Assembly: GCA_025667525.1 (NCBI GenBank)
Contig: CM046878.1
Span: 79,029,696-79,093,695 of the forward strand
Length of the DNA: 64,000 bases
From: Glebionis coronaria
Lineage: Eukaryota > Streptophyta > Magnoliopsida > Asterales > Asteraceae
Reading direction: 5' to 3'
Shown here: positions 1-10,238 of the stretch, piece by piece
How positions within the stretch are numbered: position 1 is the first letter of the stretch
Layout of the letters: every line of letters starts with the position of its first letter
The notes under the pieces: generated by a model
The model's database searches: none
What the model saw: only the letters and a program-made list of their open reading frames with translations
Told to the model about the DNA's origin: nothing
Translations under genes and position numbers: made by a program

Positions 1-302
1 ATTCTTTGATCTATAAGGAGAAGACTAAGCTCATTCACGACTCTAAGATTAAAAACCGAGAGTTCCAAGTTGGAGACAAAGTTTTACTCTTTAACTCTCG
101 GTTGAAAATCTTCTCGGGCAAGCTAAAATCTCGTTGGTCCGGCCCATTCACCATTGCCCAAATTTTTCCATATGGTACTCTCGAGCTCGCTCAACCTAAT
201 GGACCTAATTTTAAGGTGAATGGCCAACGAGTGAAGTTGTACTTTGGTGAGGACATCTCTCATGAGATGATTCCATCCCTCACCACGTTTCCCATGAACT
301 AA
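1..302 (+). CDS. Integrase C-terminal end, Ty3/gypsy (element A), 5' end outside window
   Basis: This is the last ~98 residues of a Ty3/gypsy pol polyprotein; the frame is open at the left edge, so the gene starts outside the window. The basic segment followed by GDKVLLFNSRL, then GKLKSRWSGPF and the terminal NGQRVKLYFGE stretch are characteristic of the integrase C-terminal domain of Athila/Tat-type gypsy elements, which binds DNA during integration. No chromodomain follows. The stop TAA is at 300-302 and the 3' non-coding region of the same element starts at once. Element B interrupts that region at 569 and it resumes at 14009. Family level is confident; whether the upstream pol is intact cannot be seen. 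Confidence 0.85.
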   Translation, partial: SLIYKEKTKLIHDSKIKNREFQVGDKVLLFNSRLKIFSGKLKSRWSGPFTIAQIFPYGTLELAQPNGPNFKVNGQRVKLYFGEDISHEMIPSLTTFPMN

Positions 303-563
303 TTTTGGGTCGAGTCAGGCTCGTGACTCGGTTATCAAAAACAAGCGCTCCTCGGGAGGCAGCCCATGTATCTATCCTTTTCCGTTTTAACCTCCTAAGT
401 GTAGGGGGACCTATATAGGTGTTTGTCTTTGTGTGGTGATGTGATTACAGGGATCAATGCACTTTTGGAACCTTCGAAGAACCGTGCTCCCGTGTTATCC
501 GAAATCCGGTTCTATCTCTCAACTATCGTGATTCAATTTTCTTCATATTCACATTTGAAATTG
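303..563 (+). other. 3' non-coding region of element A, proximal part
   Basis: This is non-coding sequence directly after the integrase stop. It opens with a block at 309-367 containing GACTCGGTTA and a GGGAGGC...CCCATG segment; similar blocks follow the last ORF of elements B (8431-8490) and D (56091-56152, minus strand). A purine-rich tract AGTGTAGGGGGACC lies at about 399-412. No further ORF is seen. Confidence 0.65.
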
Positions 564-568
564 ATCAC
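564..568 (+). repeat. Target-site duplication of element B, left copy (ATCAC)
   Basis: ATCAC directly precedes the TG of the 5' LTR; the same five bases follow the 3' LTR at 14004-14008. A 5-bp duplication is normal for LTR-retrotransposon integrase and shows both ends of B are intact. Confidence 0.9.
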
Positions 569-1658
569 TGATTAGACTGCTTTTATACATGGTCTCATCG
601 TCCAAATCGGGCTTAAATTGCATAAAATATCATAAATACACCAAATATATGCTCGTGTTTGTTACTTGTGTATTTTTAGGTACGGATATTGAGGAAATGG
701 CAAAAGATCACAAGAATCAATCAAAAACGAACACGGGAAACGAAGTCGCACAATGAACCGGGCCCAAGTTTGGAATTTTTCAAAATGACCCTTGAAGAAT
801 TGAAGATTGGCAATTTTGGTCCCTCATCTTTGAAGAACTTGTCACAATTAACCCTCCAAATGTCAATTGTACAAGTATGGTCCTTGATGTTTGAAGATTG
901 CACAAGATCAGCCCTTGGAAAATCCAAAATATGCATTTGAAAGTTTTTGTGCCATATTTGACAACTTTCCAAAAGTTGTCTAGTGCAAATTAGGCGCTGA
1001 TGGAGTTATTTACAACTTGAACAAAATAGAGAAGCTTGGGGGCCAAGTCTGCCAAACCACCAAACCTCCTCATCCACTCAGGACCTGCCACCTCATCACA
1101 ACCCACCCATATTACAAAACCCATACCCAACCCGTACCCACCACCCATTAACCCAACCAGTTTATTAAATAAACTGGTCAAACCCCAGTCAAAACTTACC
1201 CTTTCCCACCCAAACAACTTTTTAAATCATTTTATTTCCCAAAACAGATTAAAAACCCCACTAATCCCTCCTTAAACCCTAATCCTACCCAGACTCAATC
1301 ACACTCAAACCAAAGGGGTTTTTCCCCTTTTTGTCCAGATCCTTAATTCACTCTTCTCTCATCCTATCCCACACAAAACCCCTTTCCCCAACACAACCAT
1401 GTGACCTATGGGACCCTCCCCTGCACCCGTCTCTTTCCCACAACCCCAAAACCCGACCAAACCAACGTGTAGGATCCTTCCCCTTGACCTCCAAGCTCAA
1501 ACCAACGTCTATGATCAACCAAGACAAGCTGGCACATCACTCTCATTCACATGGGCGCATTTGACTAAATTTGAAGATGAAGACCCAAGGGCTTATTTGG
1601 AATTCCAGCAACTAGGGTTTAGCATTAGTTTATGCATACTAGAATGTTCTTGTACGCC

Positions 1659-1665
1659 TATAAAA
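1659..1665 (+). promoter_or_regulatory. Candidate TATA box of element B 5' LTR
   Basis: TATAAAA in CCTATAAAAGGC, preserved in the 3' LTR at 11318-11324. The related LTR G has TATATAAG at the matching place (22533-22540). It is the best core-promoter candidate in this LTR; the start site is not visible. Confidence 0.6.
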
Positions 1666-2060
1666 GGCAGCTTAGTTTAGCCTTTTACTCTTGTTCCAGT
1701 TTTTAGCTTTCTCCATTGTAATTCCTTTTTAATATTATAAAAGTTTGGTGTTTGTGTTTAAAACAATTGTAATTCCTTTTTATCAGTGTTAAAAGTTGTG
1801 TGAGTGTGATTGAAAGCTAAGAACTGAGTTCCATTTTTAATTGTGAAACACTTTGAGTGTTTAAGGTTTTCAAAAAGGATTTTGAAAAAGGGTCAAATTT
1901 CAGAAATCCAAAATTCCTTTGAAGTGAAAGTGGATAAAGAGGTGTTGGATTTGTGAGTTTGAAGCTGTTTTTAAAAGTTGTTAATTGGTTTCAAGGTTTT
2001 TGCAAAGGGTTGTAAGTTTTCAGAAAATCAGAAAGTGTTGTATTGTTCTTTTGTTTGATT

Positions 2061-2164
2061 TTCTCTTAGCAGGATTAAGAGATTGTTGTTGTCCAAGGTT
2101 CAGCTCGCCCCAGCCTGAAGGAGGTGACCTTGCTGTCACAAAGGGTCCTGGATGTAGGACCCTT
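2061..2164 (+). promoter_or_regulatory. Structured LTR segment after a splice-acceptor-like TTAGCAG
   Basis: A pyrimidine-rich stretch ending TTAGCAG (to 2072) is followed by two potential stems. The first pairs AAGGT 2095-2099 with ACCTT 2127-2131 and TCAG 2100-2103 with CTGA 2115-2118. The second pairs AAGGGTCC 2141-2148 with GGACCCTT 2157-2164. LTR G has different stems in the same place after the same TTAGCAG. It may be an untranslated-RNA structure and/or the end of a leader intron; function is inferred. Confidence 0.4.
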
Positions 2165-3060
2165 AAGGTAGTTCTCATTTTCCCTTTTTAGTTTCTGAAA
2201 ATTTTATGTGGTTTGTAAGATTTATTGTGCAAGCTGTTTAAGTGTGTTTATATGGTTTGATATTGCTTCATTAAGGTTATTATGCATGCTGAGATTGATT
2301 GAAATCCATTTGGTTTGATTTTGGTGTGATTTGCTTTGTTAAAAGTTAATATTCAGTTCTTAAAGGTGCGTTTGGATAAGGGTTTAAGTACGGTAAATAA
2401 TCATTACTTGTGCTTAAAACCTGTTTAGATATACTTCATAGGGTAGCAATAGGTTATTGATAGGTGTGTTATGAGTTTGGAACAAGTTTGAAGCAAGTTT
2501 GTATGAAAAATATTTGGTTTATAGCTTAAATCTGCCCAAGTCATTTTTCTGCTTATTTTGTATGAAATTTGCTCATCAGTCTTGTTAATTGTTAGATTCT
2601 AAGGTTGTTTAAGGGTTTTGATTTGCTTGTATGCTAGTAAGTGAGTTGTATGCAAGATTTTGGCTTTTGAATCTTAGTTTTGTGCAAGCAATTAAGCTCT
2701 TAGACCACCAGACCAAGCTAAGCATTACAGCAACCTTGATTTGCTTTGTTTGTGAGAATTTGTGTGGTGACCTGCCTGTTTTGTGCTTGTTCTGACTCCT
2801 TGTACTCCAAAGAGTACAAGGGTGCCCTGATTGTCCACAAAAACAACACCAAATACTCACAACCAAGCCCTCTTGGTCTTTGCACAAGTGATGAACTCAC
2901 ACTTGTGTTCGTCAGAAACATAAGTGCTAACTGGGCACGTTTCTGCTCATAATCTGTTTAATCTTGATTGTTTTGGATTGTTGTTTGTGAATTTGTAACT
3001 AAAAAGGTAACTAGATTTGAGTTTAAAAAGTAAAAAAAAAAAAGAAAGTTTTGTAAAAAG

Positions 3061-3133
3061 TTCACCCTGCCTGGACTCGAACACGCGACCTTGCGTTCCA
3101 AGGAGTAGCGTGCTTACCAGTGATCCAGATGAC
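3061..3133 (-). other. tRNA-like sequence antisense to the LTR (5' LTR of B)
   Basis: On the minus strand, an A-box-like TGGATCACTGG (3117-3127) and a B-box-like TGTTCGAGTCC (3072-3082) are spaced as in a tRNA gene. The arms do not fold into a convincing complete cloverleaf, so this is tRNA-like or SINE-like rather than a tRNA gene. It recurs in the 3' LTR and, diverged, in LTR F, always antisense to the LTR. Confidence 0.5.
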
Positions 3134-4342
3134 TTTTTATGTTTACACTTCATTTCATTAATTACTTAAGGTGATTTTGTTTTGTTCTTATTTAAATAAG
3201 CCGTAGCTTATTTGGTCTTTTTTAGCTTATTTATTAAGCTTAGTTGGTCTAGCTTATTTTTCCTAGGATATTATTAAGTTTTCAGACTTTTCTGTTTCAA
3301 AAGTGTATTTTTCCCGTTTTTAATTTATTTATTAGGATTATTTTTAGATTTATTTTTAGAAAGTAAATTAAAAATAGTAAAAAGTATTTTAAAAATCCAG
3401 AAAAATAGTTTTTAGGTTTTAATTAAGTTATTTGAGGTTTACATTCCAAAAAGTTTTCAAAAAGTCTTATTTTTAATTTTATTTGATTTTAGGGTTTTTA
3501 GACAACTTTAAAAATTAATATAAAATTAATAAAAAGGTTTTAGGAACTTTAATTTACATTTTTGTTCTAGTTACATTATTTAGGATTTTTGGTAATTTTT
3601 TAGAATTTATTTTTAAACTTTTTATTTTTTAGAATATTTTAATATTATTTTATTAGTAAAAATAGAAAGTTTAATTTTTAACCTTTTTTCATTTTTCCTA
3701 GGTTTAGGACATTAAATTAGGAATTTTGTCACTTTCCAAATATTTTTTAGGCTTTTCAATTAATTTTTAGAATTAATTTAAGATTTAATAGATTTTAATA
3801 GTTTTTAGGAGTTTAAAAATAGTTTAATTTGGTTTTAAAATTTTAAAAAATAGTTTTTAGCTTAATTAGGTTATTTTTGAGGTTTACAAACTTGAAAATC
3901 TTGTTTGGGGCTTTTTAATAATTAATTGCGATTTTTAGGGCTTTAATTAGCATTAAAAAGTCATTATTTAATTAATTAAAAGGTTTTAGCAAGTTTTGAT
4001 TTTTTGTAAACTCTTAGAATATTATTGTGGATTTTTAGTAATTTTTAGGAATTTTTAGGTTAAAATTTTAATTTTTGTGTTTTTACGTTTCTACGTCTTA
4101 ACTTTCTAGTAGTAGTTTTTGTTAATTTTTATTTTTACGTCTTCGTCATTCTCTTCTCTTTTCTTCTTGTTAATAATCAAAAACATTAATCATCAATTCA
4201 TTACACAACACACGTGCCTCCTCGAGAGAACGATCCCCACTTAAGGGTCATAAGTGCTTGGTTTTCCTAAACCGACACTTAACGCTTACCACTACTATTT
4301 TGTTGCTCTTTTTCCTAAAAGGGTATACAAAAAGCTACATCA

Positions 4343-5095
4343 TATTTTTGGCGCCGCTGCCGGGGAGGCGTGTTGTGTTTTGATTGAACAATTGTTGTTT
4401 TCTATATAAGCCATAATAGTATTTGTATTAGTAGCACTCTACTAATACGTATTATCGGTTTTTGGTTTTTGTGTGAATATTATTAATATATTGTATACGT
4501 AGAACAATAAATACACAAGTACTCCAAATACGTGAGCAATCACAACCTTGATTCGGGATTTCATCACTCGATCATTGTATTCGAATCTCAAACCAAAGAA
4601 AAAAAGGCAAAAATAGATAAATACTTTCGTGAAGCTTAATTTTGATAATACAAACTATAAGGTGGGTATAAGGCGGTTGTATTTCACAACCTAAAGGAAA
4701 AAGGCTCTTAAGTGCTTCGCGCCGCCTCGTTTCCTCCGCTTGCTTGTGCGTATTTGATTTTGAGAGTGAATCGAGGGTTTTGCCGCCCAAAGTATTACTA
4801 CATATCATATATATTTTCTTGGTTTCATTTGATTAAACCCTCTTGAACGATTTGGTGTTCCACCATCGTTCTAAAGTCATCGAAGGCGTTCACTCCACGT
4901 GATCGTTTTCATTCATTGAGGCTTCTTTAATCAAGAGATTTGATTAAGGAGGAGATTTGTGGACTTTTTGTCTACTTAATATATTTCACCAATTTCCAAA
5001 AAAAGTTAATACAATCAAAAACCACAAAAAAATTGAAAAACACAAAATACCAAAAAGAATCTTCCTTGCTCGTCTCCACGTTGTACGTGACGTTT
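4343..5095 (+). other. Leader between 5' LTR and gag of element B
   Basis: About 750 bases of non-coding leader follow the LTR. It holds the primer-binding site near its start and several GC-rich islands near 4355-4370 and 4720-4740. No conserved ORF precedes the gag. The gag frame is open upstream of the chosen start only through non-ATG codons. Confidence 0.6.
4349..4366 (+). promoter_or_regulatory. Primer-binding site, tRNA-Asp type
   Basis: TGGCGCCGCTGCCGGGGA lies seven bases inside the 5' LTR end. It matches the complement of the plant tRNA-Asp 3' end used by Athila/Tat-type gypsy elements, with one apparent difference in the middle. It would prime minus-strand DNA synthesis. Confidence 0.85.
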
Positions 5096-6976
5096 ATGCT
5101 CACTCGTAACAAAGCAAAACGTGCACGTAAACAAAAGAACAAAACTCCCACTCCAACTCATTCTAGTGAGGAGTCTCCTATTGACGAACCCATTGTACGA
5201 GAAGAACCAACCATGGCGAATCGAACTATGATGGAGTTACTTCAAGCACCCACCGAGGGTTATGGAGAAGCTATTGTGATTCCCGCAATCCTTGCGGAGA
5301 ATTTTGAGGTGAAAACGGGTTTGTTGTCCATGATCCAAAACAACAAATTCCGTGGTGATGAGAAGGACAATCCCCACAACCATATCCACCAATTTAATCG
5401 TCTTACCGCCACGTGCAAATTTAAGGATGTCTCGAATGACTCGATTAAGATGATGCTTTTTCCGTATTCCTTAGCGGGGCCCGCTAAAATTTGGTTAGAG
5501 AAAGAGCCACCCAATTCTATATTGACGTGGAAGGATCTCGTTTCGAAGTTTGTGAACCAATTTTTTCCGCCCTCTAAGACTACGCATTTGATAAATGAGA
5601 TTTCTAAATTTTCACAAGAATCAAATGAAAGTTTTTCTACGGCTTGGAATAGGTTTAAGGAGATGTTACATGAATGTCCTCATCATGGTTTTTCCGACTT
5701 GCACCAAATAGACACGTTTTACAATGGGCTTAATGATCATGAAAGGGATTATTTAAATGCCGCCGCGGGTGGTAATTTTTTGTGTAAAACGGTTGAAGAA
5801 GCTTTGGTCATAATTGAGAATAGGTCTAAGGTTTATAGCCCTCGTCACACACCGAGTGTTGCCAAAATGGGCTCATCATCGTCTCGTAGTATCAATGCCT
5901 TGCAAGATGAGGCAAATGAAGAAAATCGGTTTTTCGATAGGTTTTCGATCCTTATGTCCCATTGGAAGGCTCAAGAAGCTTCCAATTCCGCTTTGGTTAA
6001 AGCGGTTTCTAAAAGTTGTTTGTCGTGTGGGGGAGCTCATGATCTTTCCGAGTGTATTACCGCGGATGGTAACACTTCGAATGCTTTTGTAGCCACGGGA
6101 ACTTACAACCAAATCGGTCAAGGTTCTCGTTCAAATCAAGCTCCACCAAATCAAAATGCTAATAACTATCGCAACAACAACCAAGGTGGAAATTACCAAG
6201 GAAATCAAAGGAATTATAACAAGGGTAATTACCAAAGTGGAAATGGGCAAATTTCAAATCAAAACCAAAACCGTGATTTTCAAAACAATGCCCAAGGTTT
6301 TCAAAACGATCACACCAAAAATCTCCAAGGAGAATTTTTGTATTATGCAAAGGCTAATGATGCTAAGTTTGACAACATGCAACGTGAAATGGTTAGCTTA
6401 AGGTCCGAGTTGAAAAACGAGCTTAAAAACGAACTTGCTAATGAACTTAAAACTCATGCTAATAAAATGGAAGGAAATGTCACACGTCTCCAACAAAATC
6501 AACAAAAAATGGAGCAAGGACAACATGAGATTAAGCAAGAATTGTTAAAAGCGGATGCTAGGCAATCTAAGTTTGAAGACCGTATGGCTAAAATGTTTGA
6601 AGCTATCATGTGTAAGCCCTCTTCTTCGGGTGGTCTTCCTAGTGATACCATCGTGAACCCGAAAGGAGAATTGAAGGTTATACTACTCGTAGTGGTAAAA
6701 CTTTCAAAGAACCCATTTCTCGTCCAAGTACTTCTATGGAGAAGGAAAAAGAGAAAGAACCCGAGGTTGTGGTTGAAAAGGAGCACATTACAAGCCCACG
6801 AAGTACCACTCAAACCACACCTACGGTTGAACCTACACCAATCATGGAACCCGAGCTTCCAAGGCCGATGCCTATGCCTACTTTGCCCCAACCCACACCA
6901 CCTTTACCCTACCCTTCAAGACGAGACAAGGAAAAGGCACAAGAACGAAATAATTATCAATTTGAACTTTTTATGA
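5096..6976 (+). CDS. gag: Gag of element B (frame lost near the C-terminus)
   Basis: Gag builds the virus-like particle and packages element RNA. The ATG at 5096 (MLTRNK) is chosen because the gag of element D starts with a similar MxTR sequence; an ATG at 5213 in a good context (ACCATGG) is the alternative. A capsid-like Retrotrans_gag domain spans roughly residues 75-250 and includes the YNGL and AAAGG motifs. A zinc-knuckle-like CLSCGGAHDLSEC follows near residue 305. After it come an Asn/Gln-rich stretch and a Lys/Glu-rich coiled-coil segment. Reading leaves the ancestral frame at about 6665-6675: the sequence typical of the gag-protease linker continues in another frame, so the last ~100 codons of this ORF look out of frame. 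The protease ORF starts in that other frame and overlaps this one. Confidence 0.82.
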   Translation: MLTRNKAKRARKQKNKTPTPTHSSEESPIDEPIVREEPTMANRTMMELLQAPTEGYGEAIVIPAILAENFEVKTGLLSMIQNNKFRGDEKDNPHNHIHQFNRLTATCKFKDVSNDSIKMMLFPYSLAGPAKIWLEKEPPNSILTWKDLVSKFVNQFFPPSKTTHLINEISKFSQESNESFSTAWNRFKEMLHECPHHGFSDLHQIDTFYNGLNDHERDYLNAAAGGNFLCKTVEEALVIIENRSKVYSPRHTPSVAKMGSSSSRSINALQDEANEENRFFDRFSILMSHWKAQEASNSALVKAVSKSCLSCGGAHDLSECITADGNTSNAFVATGTYNQIGQGSRSNQAPPNQNANNYRNNNQGGNYQGNQRNYNKGNYQSGNGQISNQNQNRDFQNNAQGFQNDHTKNLQGEFLYYAKANDAKFDNMQREMVSLRSELKNELKNELANELKTHANKMEGNVTRLQQNQQKMEQGQHEIKQELLKADARQSKFEDRMAKMFEAIMCKPSSSGGLPSDTIVNPKGELKVILLVVVKLSKNPFLVQVLLWRRKKRKNPRLWLKRSTLQAHEVPLKPHLRLNLHQSWNPSFQGRCLCLLCPNPHHLYPTLQDETRKRHKNEIIINLNFL

Positions 6977-8334
6977 AAATGTTTCGTGACTTGCATTTCA
7001 ATATAAGTTTTGCCGACGCCTTAGTCATGATGCCTCGATTTGCAGCGAACTTCAAAAGTATGTTGAATAACAAAGAGAAATTGCAAAAATCGTCTAGTTG
7101 TTCTTCGGTTTTTCTAAGCCGCATACCTCAAAAAGTCGGTGATCCTGGAAAGTTTTTAATCCCATGTGCTATCCAAGACATGGAAGAATGCTACGCCTTG
7201 GCCGATCTTGGTGCTAGTATTAATTTGATGCCTCTTGAGATTTTTAAATCGCTCAATCTTCCAAATCTCACTCCTTCAAGAATGTCAATCGAAATGGCCG
7301 ATCATTCTACGATTCTAGCTTGTGGAGTTGCCGAGGACGTCTTTGTGAAAGTTGGAAAGTTCTACTACCCTGTAGACTTTATTGTTGTTGATATTCCTAT
7401 CGATCCTAAAGTTCCGTTAATTTTAGGTCGATCTTTTTTGGATACCTCGAGAGCACTTATCGATGTGCATGCGAGAAAAATCACTCTTCGTTTCAATGAG
7501 GAAGAACTCGTCATTAATGCAACTCAAAACTCCACACTTTCTCATGTGTATTCTATCACATCTTTGTACAATGTCAATCCCATCAAAAGCATTTGCAAAA
7601 AGATTTCCAATAGAGTTTTAGGAGTTGTTGAGAAAAATGAAGTTCCGTCCCCTCCGCCGGTGGAGGTTAAGAGTGTTAAGCCTACGATTCCAATCTCGAG
7701 TGAATCTTCGGATGATGAATACGTTAATCCCGATGGGGAGGTTTTCTTTGTTGACAAAAGGTTTGAAAACTTGCCACCACCTAAACCAAAAAGATTTCAA
7801 AATGTGAGAATTTTTAGTGTGACTAACATTGTTTTAGATACACCAAATATTTTTGACATAATCAAATCGGGTTTTCACAAGGAGAGTGTAAAAGATGAAA
7901 AAGGAAAAGATTTTGAATTGAATTTAAAAGATTTTTCTACAACTCTAACTCCGTCATCACCGCGTGTATTGAGTACTACAAGCTCGTCTTCTCCTTTTGA
8001 CGATGCTTTGTGTGGACTTAGTGTGGGGGATTCCCCTTATGTTCCCTTCCCTTTCTCCACCGAGGACGAGATATTTGATCCTGGAATTTCTTATAAAGGG
8101 AAATCTCGGTCTTCCACCGATGCAATAAATGGAAAATCTTTTCATTTGATTGGTGCGAGTCTACCTCGAGTAGCTCATGTTTTTAGAGACTTACCCATTG
8201 TCCCACCCTTCTATTTCTTCTCTCCTATTTTCTTCTACCCCATTGGGGTTTGTGTTGAAGTAGCGTTGTCTCGTCTTTCATCCGAAAACGAAGACGCTAT
8301 CTTTGACCCCGGTATACGTTTATCGGGTCTTTAA
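6736..8334 (+). CDS. Aspartic protease with C-terminal FDPG module, element B
   Basis: This is a retroviral-type aspartic protease region that would process Gag. After a Pro/Glu-rich linker and a conserved block ending in NKEKL, the active-site motif ADLGASINLMP lies near residue 155. The second hallmark, LILGRSFL, lies near residue 230. D-L-G-A instead of D-S/T-G-A is usual in Athila/Tat elements. The region beyond about residue 260 is Ser/Pro-rich and acidic. It ends with two FDPGI boxes (8071 and 8300 regions) about 75 residues apart, enclosing a hydrophobic stretch at 8190-8260. Element D carries the same arrangement. No reverse transcriptase or integrase follows. The ATG at 6736 lies inside the linker; the real product probably begins in gag, so this ORF is downstream of the frame break. 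Confidence 0.82.
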   Translation: MEKEKEKEPEVVVEKEHITSPRSTTQTTPTVEPTPIMEPELPRPMPMPTLPQPTPPLPYPSRRDKEKAQERNNYQFELFMKMFRDLHFNISFADALVMMPRFAANFKSMLNNKEKLQKSSSCSSVFLSRIPQKVGDPGKFLIPCAIQDMEECYALADLGASINLMPLEIFKSLNLPNLTPSRMSIEMADHSTILACGVAEDVFVKVGKFYYPVDFIVVDIPIDPKVPLILGRSFLDTSRALIDVHARKITLRFNEEELVINATQNSTLSHVYSITSLYNVNPIKSICKKISNRVLGVVEKNEVPSPPPVEVKSVKPTIPISSESSDDEYVNPDGEVFFVDKRFENLPPPKPKRFQNVRIFSVTNIVLDTPNIFDIIKSGFHKESVKDEKGKDFELNLKDFSTTLTPSSPRVLSTTSSSSPFDDALCGLSVGDSPYVPFPFSTEDEIFDPGISYKGKSRSSTDAINGKSFHLIGASLPRVAHVFRDLPIVPPFYFFSPIFFYPIGVCVEVALSRLSSENEDAIFDPGIRLSGL

Positions 8335-10238
8335 AGTACTCCACGTGCTTTTGGGCCTTGTTTATCATGTAAGCCCCACCAAAAATTGACCACACCATGA
8401 TTATCCCTAAATGATCACATTTATGGGGATTCGAGTCGAGCTTTTGACTCGGTTATCAAAAACAAGGTGCCTCGTGGGGGAGACCCATGCTTATCCATGT
8501 ACATATTATTGCTTTCTAATATAGTTTAATGTGAGGGGATTTGTGCCCTTCCAACCTTTGTTCCGTGGTTGTTTGTGAATTGTGGTTTTTAGATCATGAT
8601 CTTCACGATTAGAGCCTCTCGTGTTCGTTTTATGGGAGCACTCGATCGTTTTCTTTGGAGGCCTTTCCCAATATCCATATGATATATCCTTTTATGTTCT
8701 AACCTTAGGTTTTTAGCACACTTCATAAACGGCTATTAATTTATTGGTTACACCCTTTCCATGCTAGATTAGGCATTCGACTATGTCTCTAGTATGGGGG
8801 TGTTTACACCCCTAGACTCGAAACATTGAGGACAATGTTTAACTTTAGTATGGGGGGGTGAATAGATACTTGCCTTGTCAAACCTTCACGCTTTCCAAAG
8901 TTTATCGTTTTGTTTATCATTTTTATTGCAAATAAGGCTAAAAATGGCCAAATTTTAAAATTTTTCTCATGTTTATAAGTGTTTGAAGACACGAATGTAG
9001 GTTTTCCGATGGCGAGAATAAGAGTAATTTTTGACTCGACCGTGTGTGTTGAGCACTTAGCTTCGATTTCTTAACTTTTTAGGCTAAGTCTCTTAAATGA
9101 GGACGAGAAATGATAGAGTTAATTATAAGTTACTATGCTAAACGTAGAGTACTCGTATTCTTTCAAAAACTCATGTGTTCTCGTTGTTTGCTTATTCTCC
9201 CTTCGCATGTAAATATTTTTTGCTTAATAAATATTGACTTAGCGGTTTAGTTAGGATTGTTAGGTTTCTAGTCTTTTCTAGTAGCTTCCGTGTAATTAAA
9301 TTGGGAAGACATTAAGGTATCGCCAGCGTCACGGTTTTGAAGTATTGGCACCCGAATAATCGAAAGCTTCACCTAATAATAAGATTTCAAGTGCTCACCT
9401 AAATCTAGCAACAATTTGAAGCCCCACAAGGCCTAAAATCTATGCAAAAATTGAAAGTGAATCAAGCCTTAATCTTCGAAGCTTTAAAGATCCAAAATTC
9501 GCTTTAGCGTGAGGATATACGTCTTTGGCTAATAAAACCACCGATGATGGCGGATAATAAAAGGCAGGGCAAGACCGAAGTCATAATAAAAGCTTCATGG
9601 CGAAGTTGAATAAAAGATGGAGGTAAACCAAAGATAATAAGGCCCTTCCGTTAGGGGGCGTATAAAAGTCTTGGTAATAAGTCTCATGTTCAAAACCGTT
9701 ATAAAACCGTGTTTATCGATCCTTCTTGTCAACTTAATTTTTTAACATCGTTGTCTATTAGGAGGGGTTATTGATTTAATGGTCTTAGTTACACCGTTAG
9801 GACTCTATTTTTAGACCTAAATCTCTATTATCGCATAAGTCAATGATGTATCCTCGTGATCATTAAGACATAATAAAATATAAGAGATACAACTTAGGAA
9901 TAATGGGAGAATAAGTACGTGATTAGGGCATATGAGTAGTGTTAGCATTACTAACTTATAATGACAATGATCTCGTTGCACGCTTGGCATGGAATTGGGT
10001 GAAAATCGAGGACGACGAAATTATTTCTAACAAAGCATTCACGTGTTCTTGTTCTATGAACCTAAACGTCCCATTTTGCGATGAAAATCATACATTATGT
10101 ATAAAACACAAGTAGTAGTAATAGTGTAATGTAGCTAGTTTATCATTCCAATAAAGTGAATAAAATGAATTTTGGAGATGCTTTGATACTTTATTCTAGC
10201 ATTGCGTGAGGGCACGGCAATGGTTTAGTATGGGGGAG
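8335..10238 (+). other. 3' non-coding region of element B
   Basis: This is 1.9 kb without a credible gene. It begins with the shared post-ORF block (8431-8490). It then has a polypurine-like tract at about 8790-8803, the inverted repeat AAACATT / AATGTTT at 8821-8840, a second purine tract at 8847-8858, and a stretch rich in ATAATAAAA-type words at 9360-9720. It ends at the true polypurine tract. The module order matches elements A and D. Confidence 0.65.
10228..10238 (+). promoter_or_regulatory. Polypurine tract of element B
   Basis: GTATGGGGGAG immediately precedes the TG of the 3' LTR and would prime plus-strand DNA synthesis. A GCGTGAGGGCACGGCAATGG segment just upstream resembles the matching places in A and D. 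Confidence 0.85.

Larger units (their letters stand above)
569..4342 (+). repeat. 5' LTR of element B (3774 bp)
   Basis: Direct repeat of 10239-14003, starting TGAT and ending TACATCA. An 8-bp inverted pair lies at its tip (570-577 and 592-599; one arm base is mutated here but not in the 3' LTR). A TATA box lies near 1659, a structured segment follows TTAGCAG at 2061-2164, an antisense tRNA-like sequence lies at 3061-3133, and a very AT-rich tail covers about 3170-4150. If transcription starts soon after the TATA box, R plus U5 would be about 2.6 kb. The small ORFs inside are not conserved as proteins and are not called. Confidence 0.92.

Noticed and set aside
689..1680. Several ORFs of 75-90 codons in both B LTRs on both strands
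   Set aside because: They lie in LTR sequence, overlap in several frames, have no recognisable domain and are not kept in the related LTR G.
3061..3133. A real tRNA gene on the minus strand
   Set aside because: A- and B-box-like motifs are present, but I could not form a convincing complete cloverleaf with a proper acceptor stem, and the sequence lies inside an LTR in both copies.
5260..5514. Minus-strand ORFs opposite the B gag (also 5876-6121, 6159-6350, 6499-6891)
   Set aside because: Shadows of the gag and protease frames with no own motifs.
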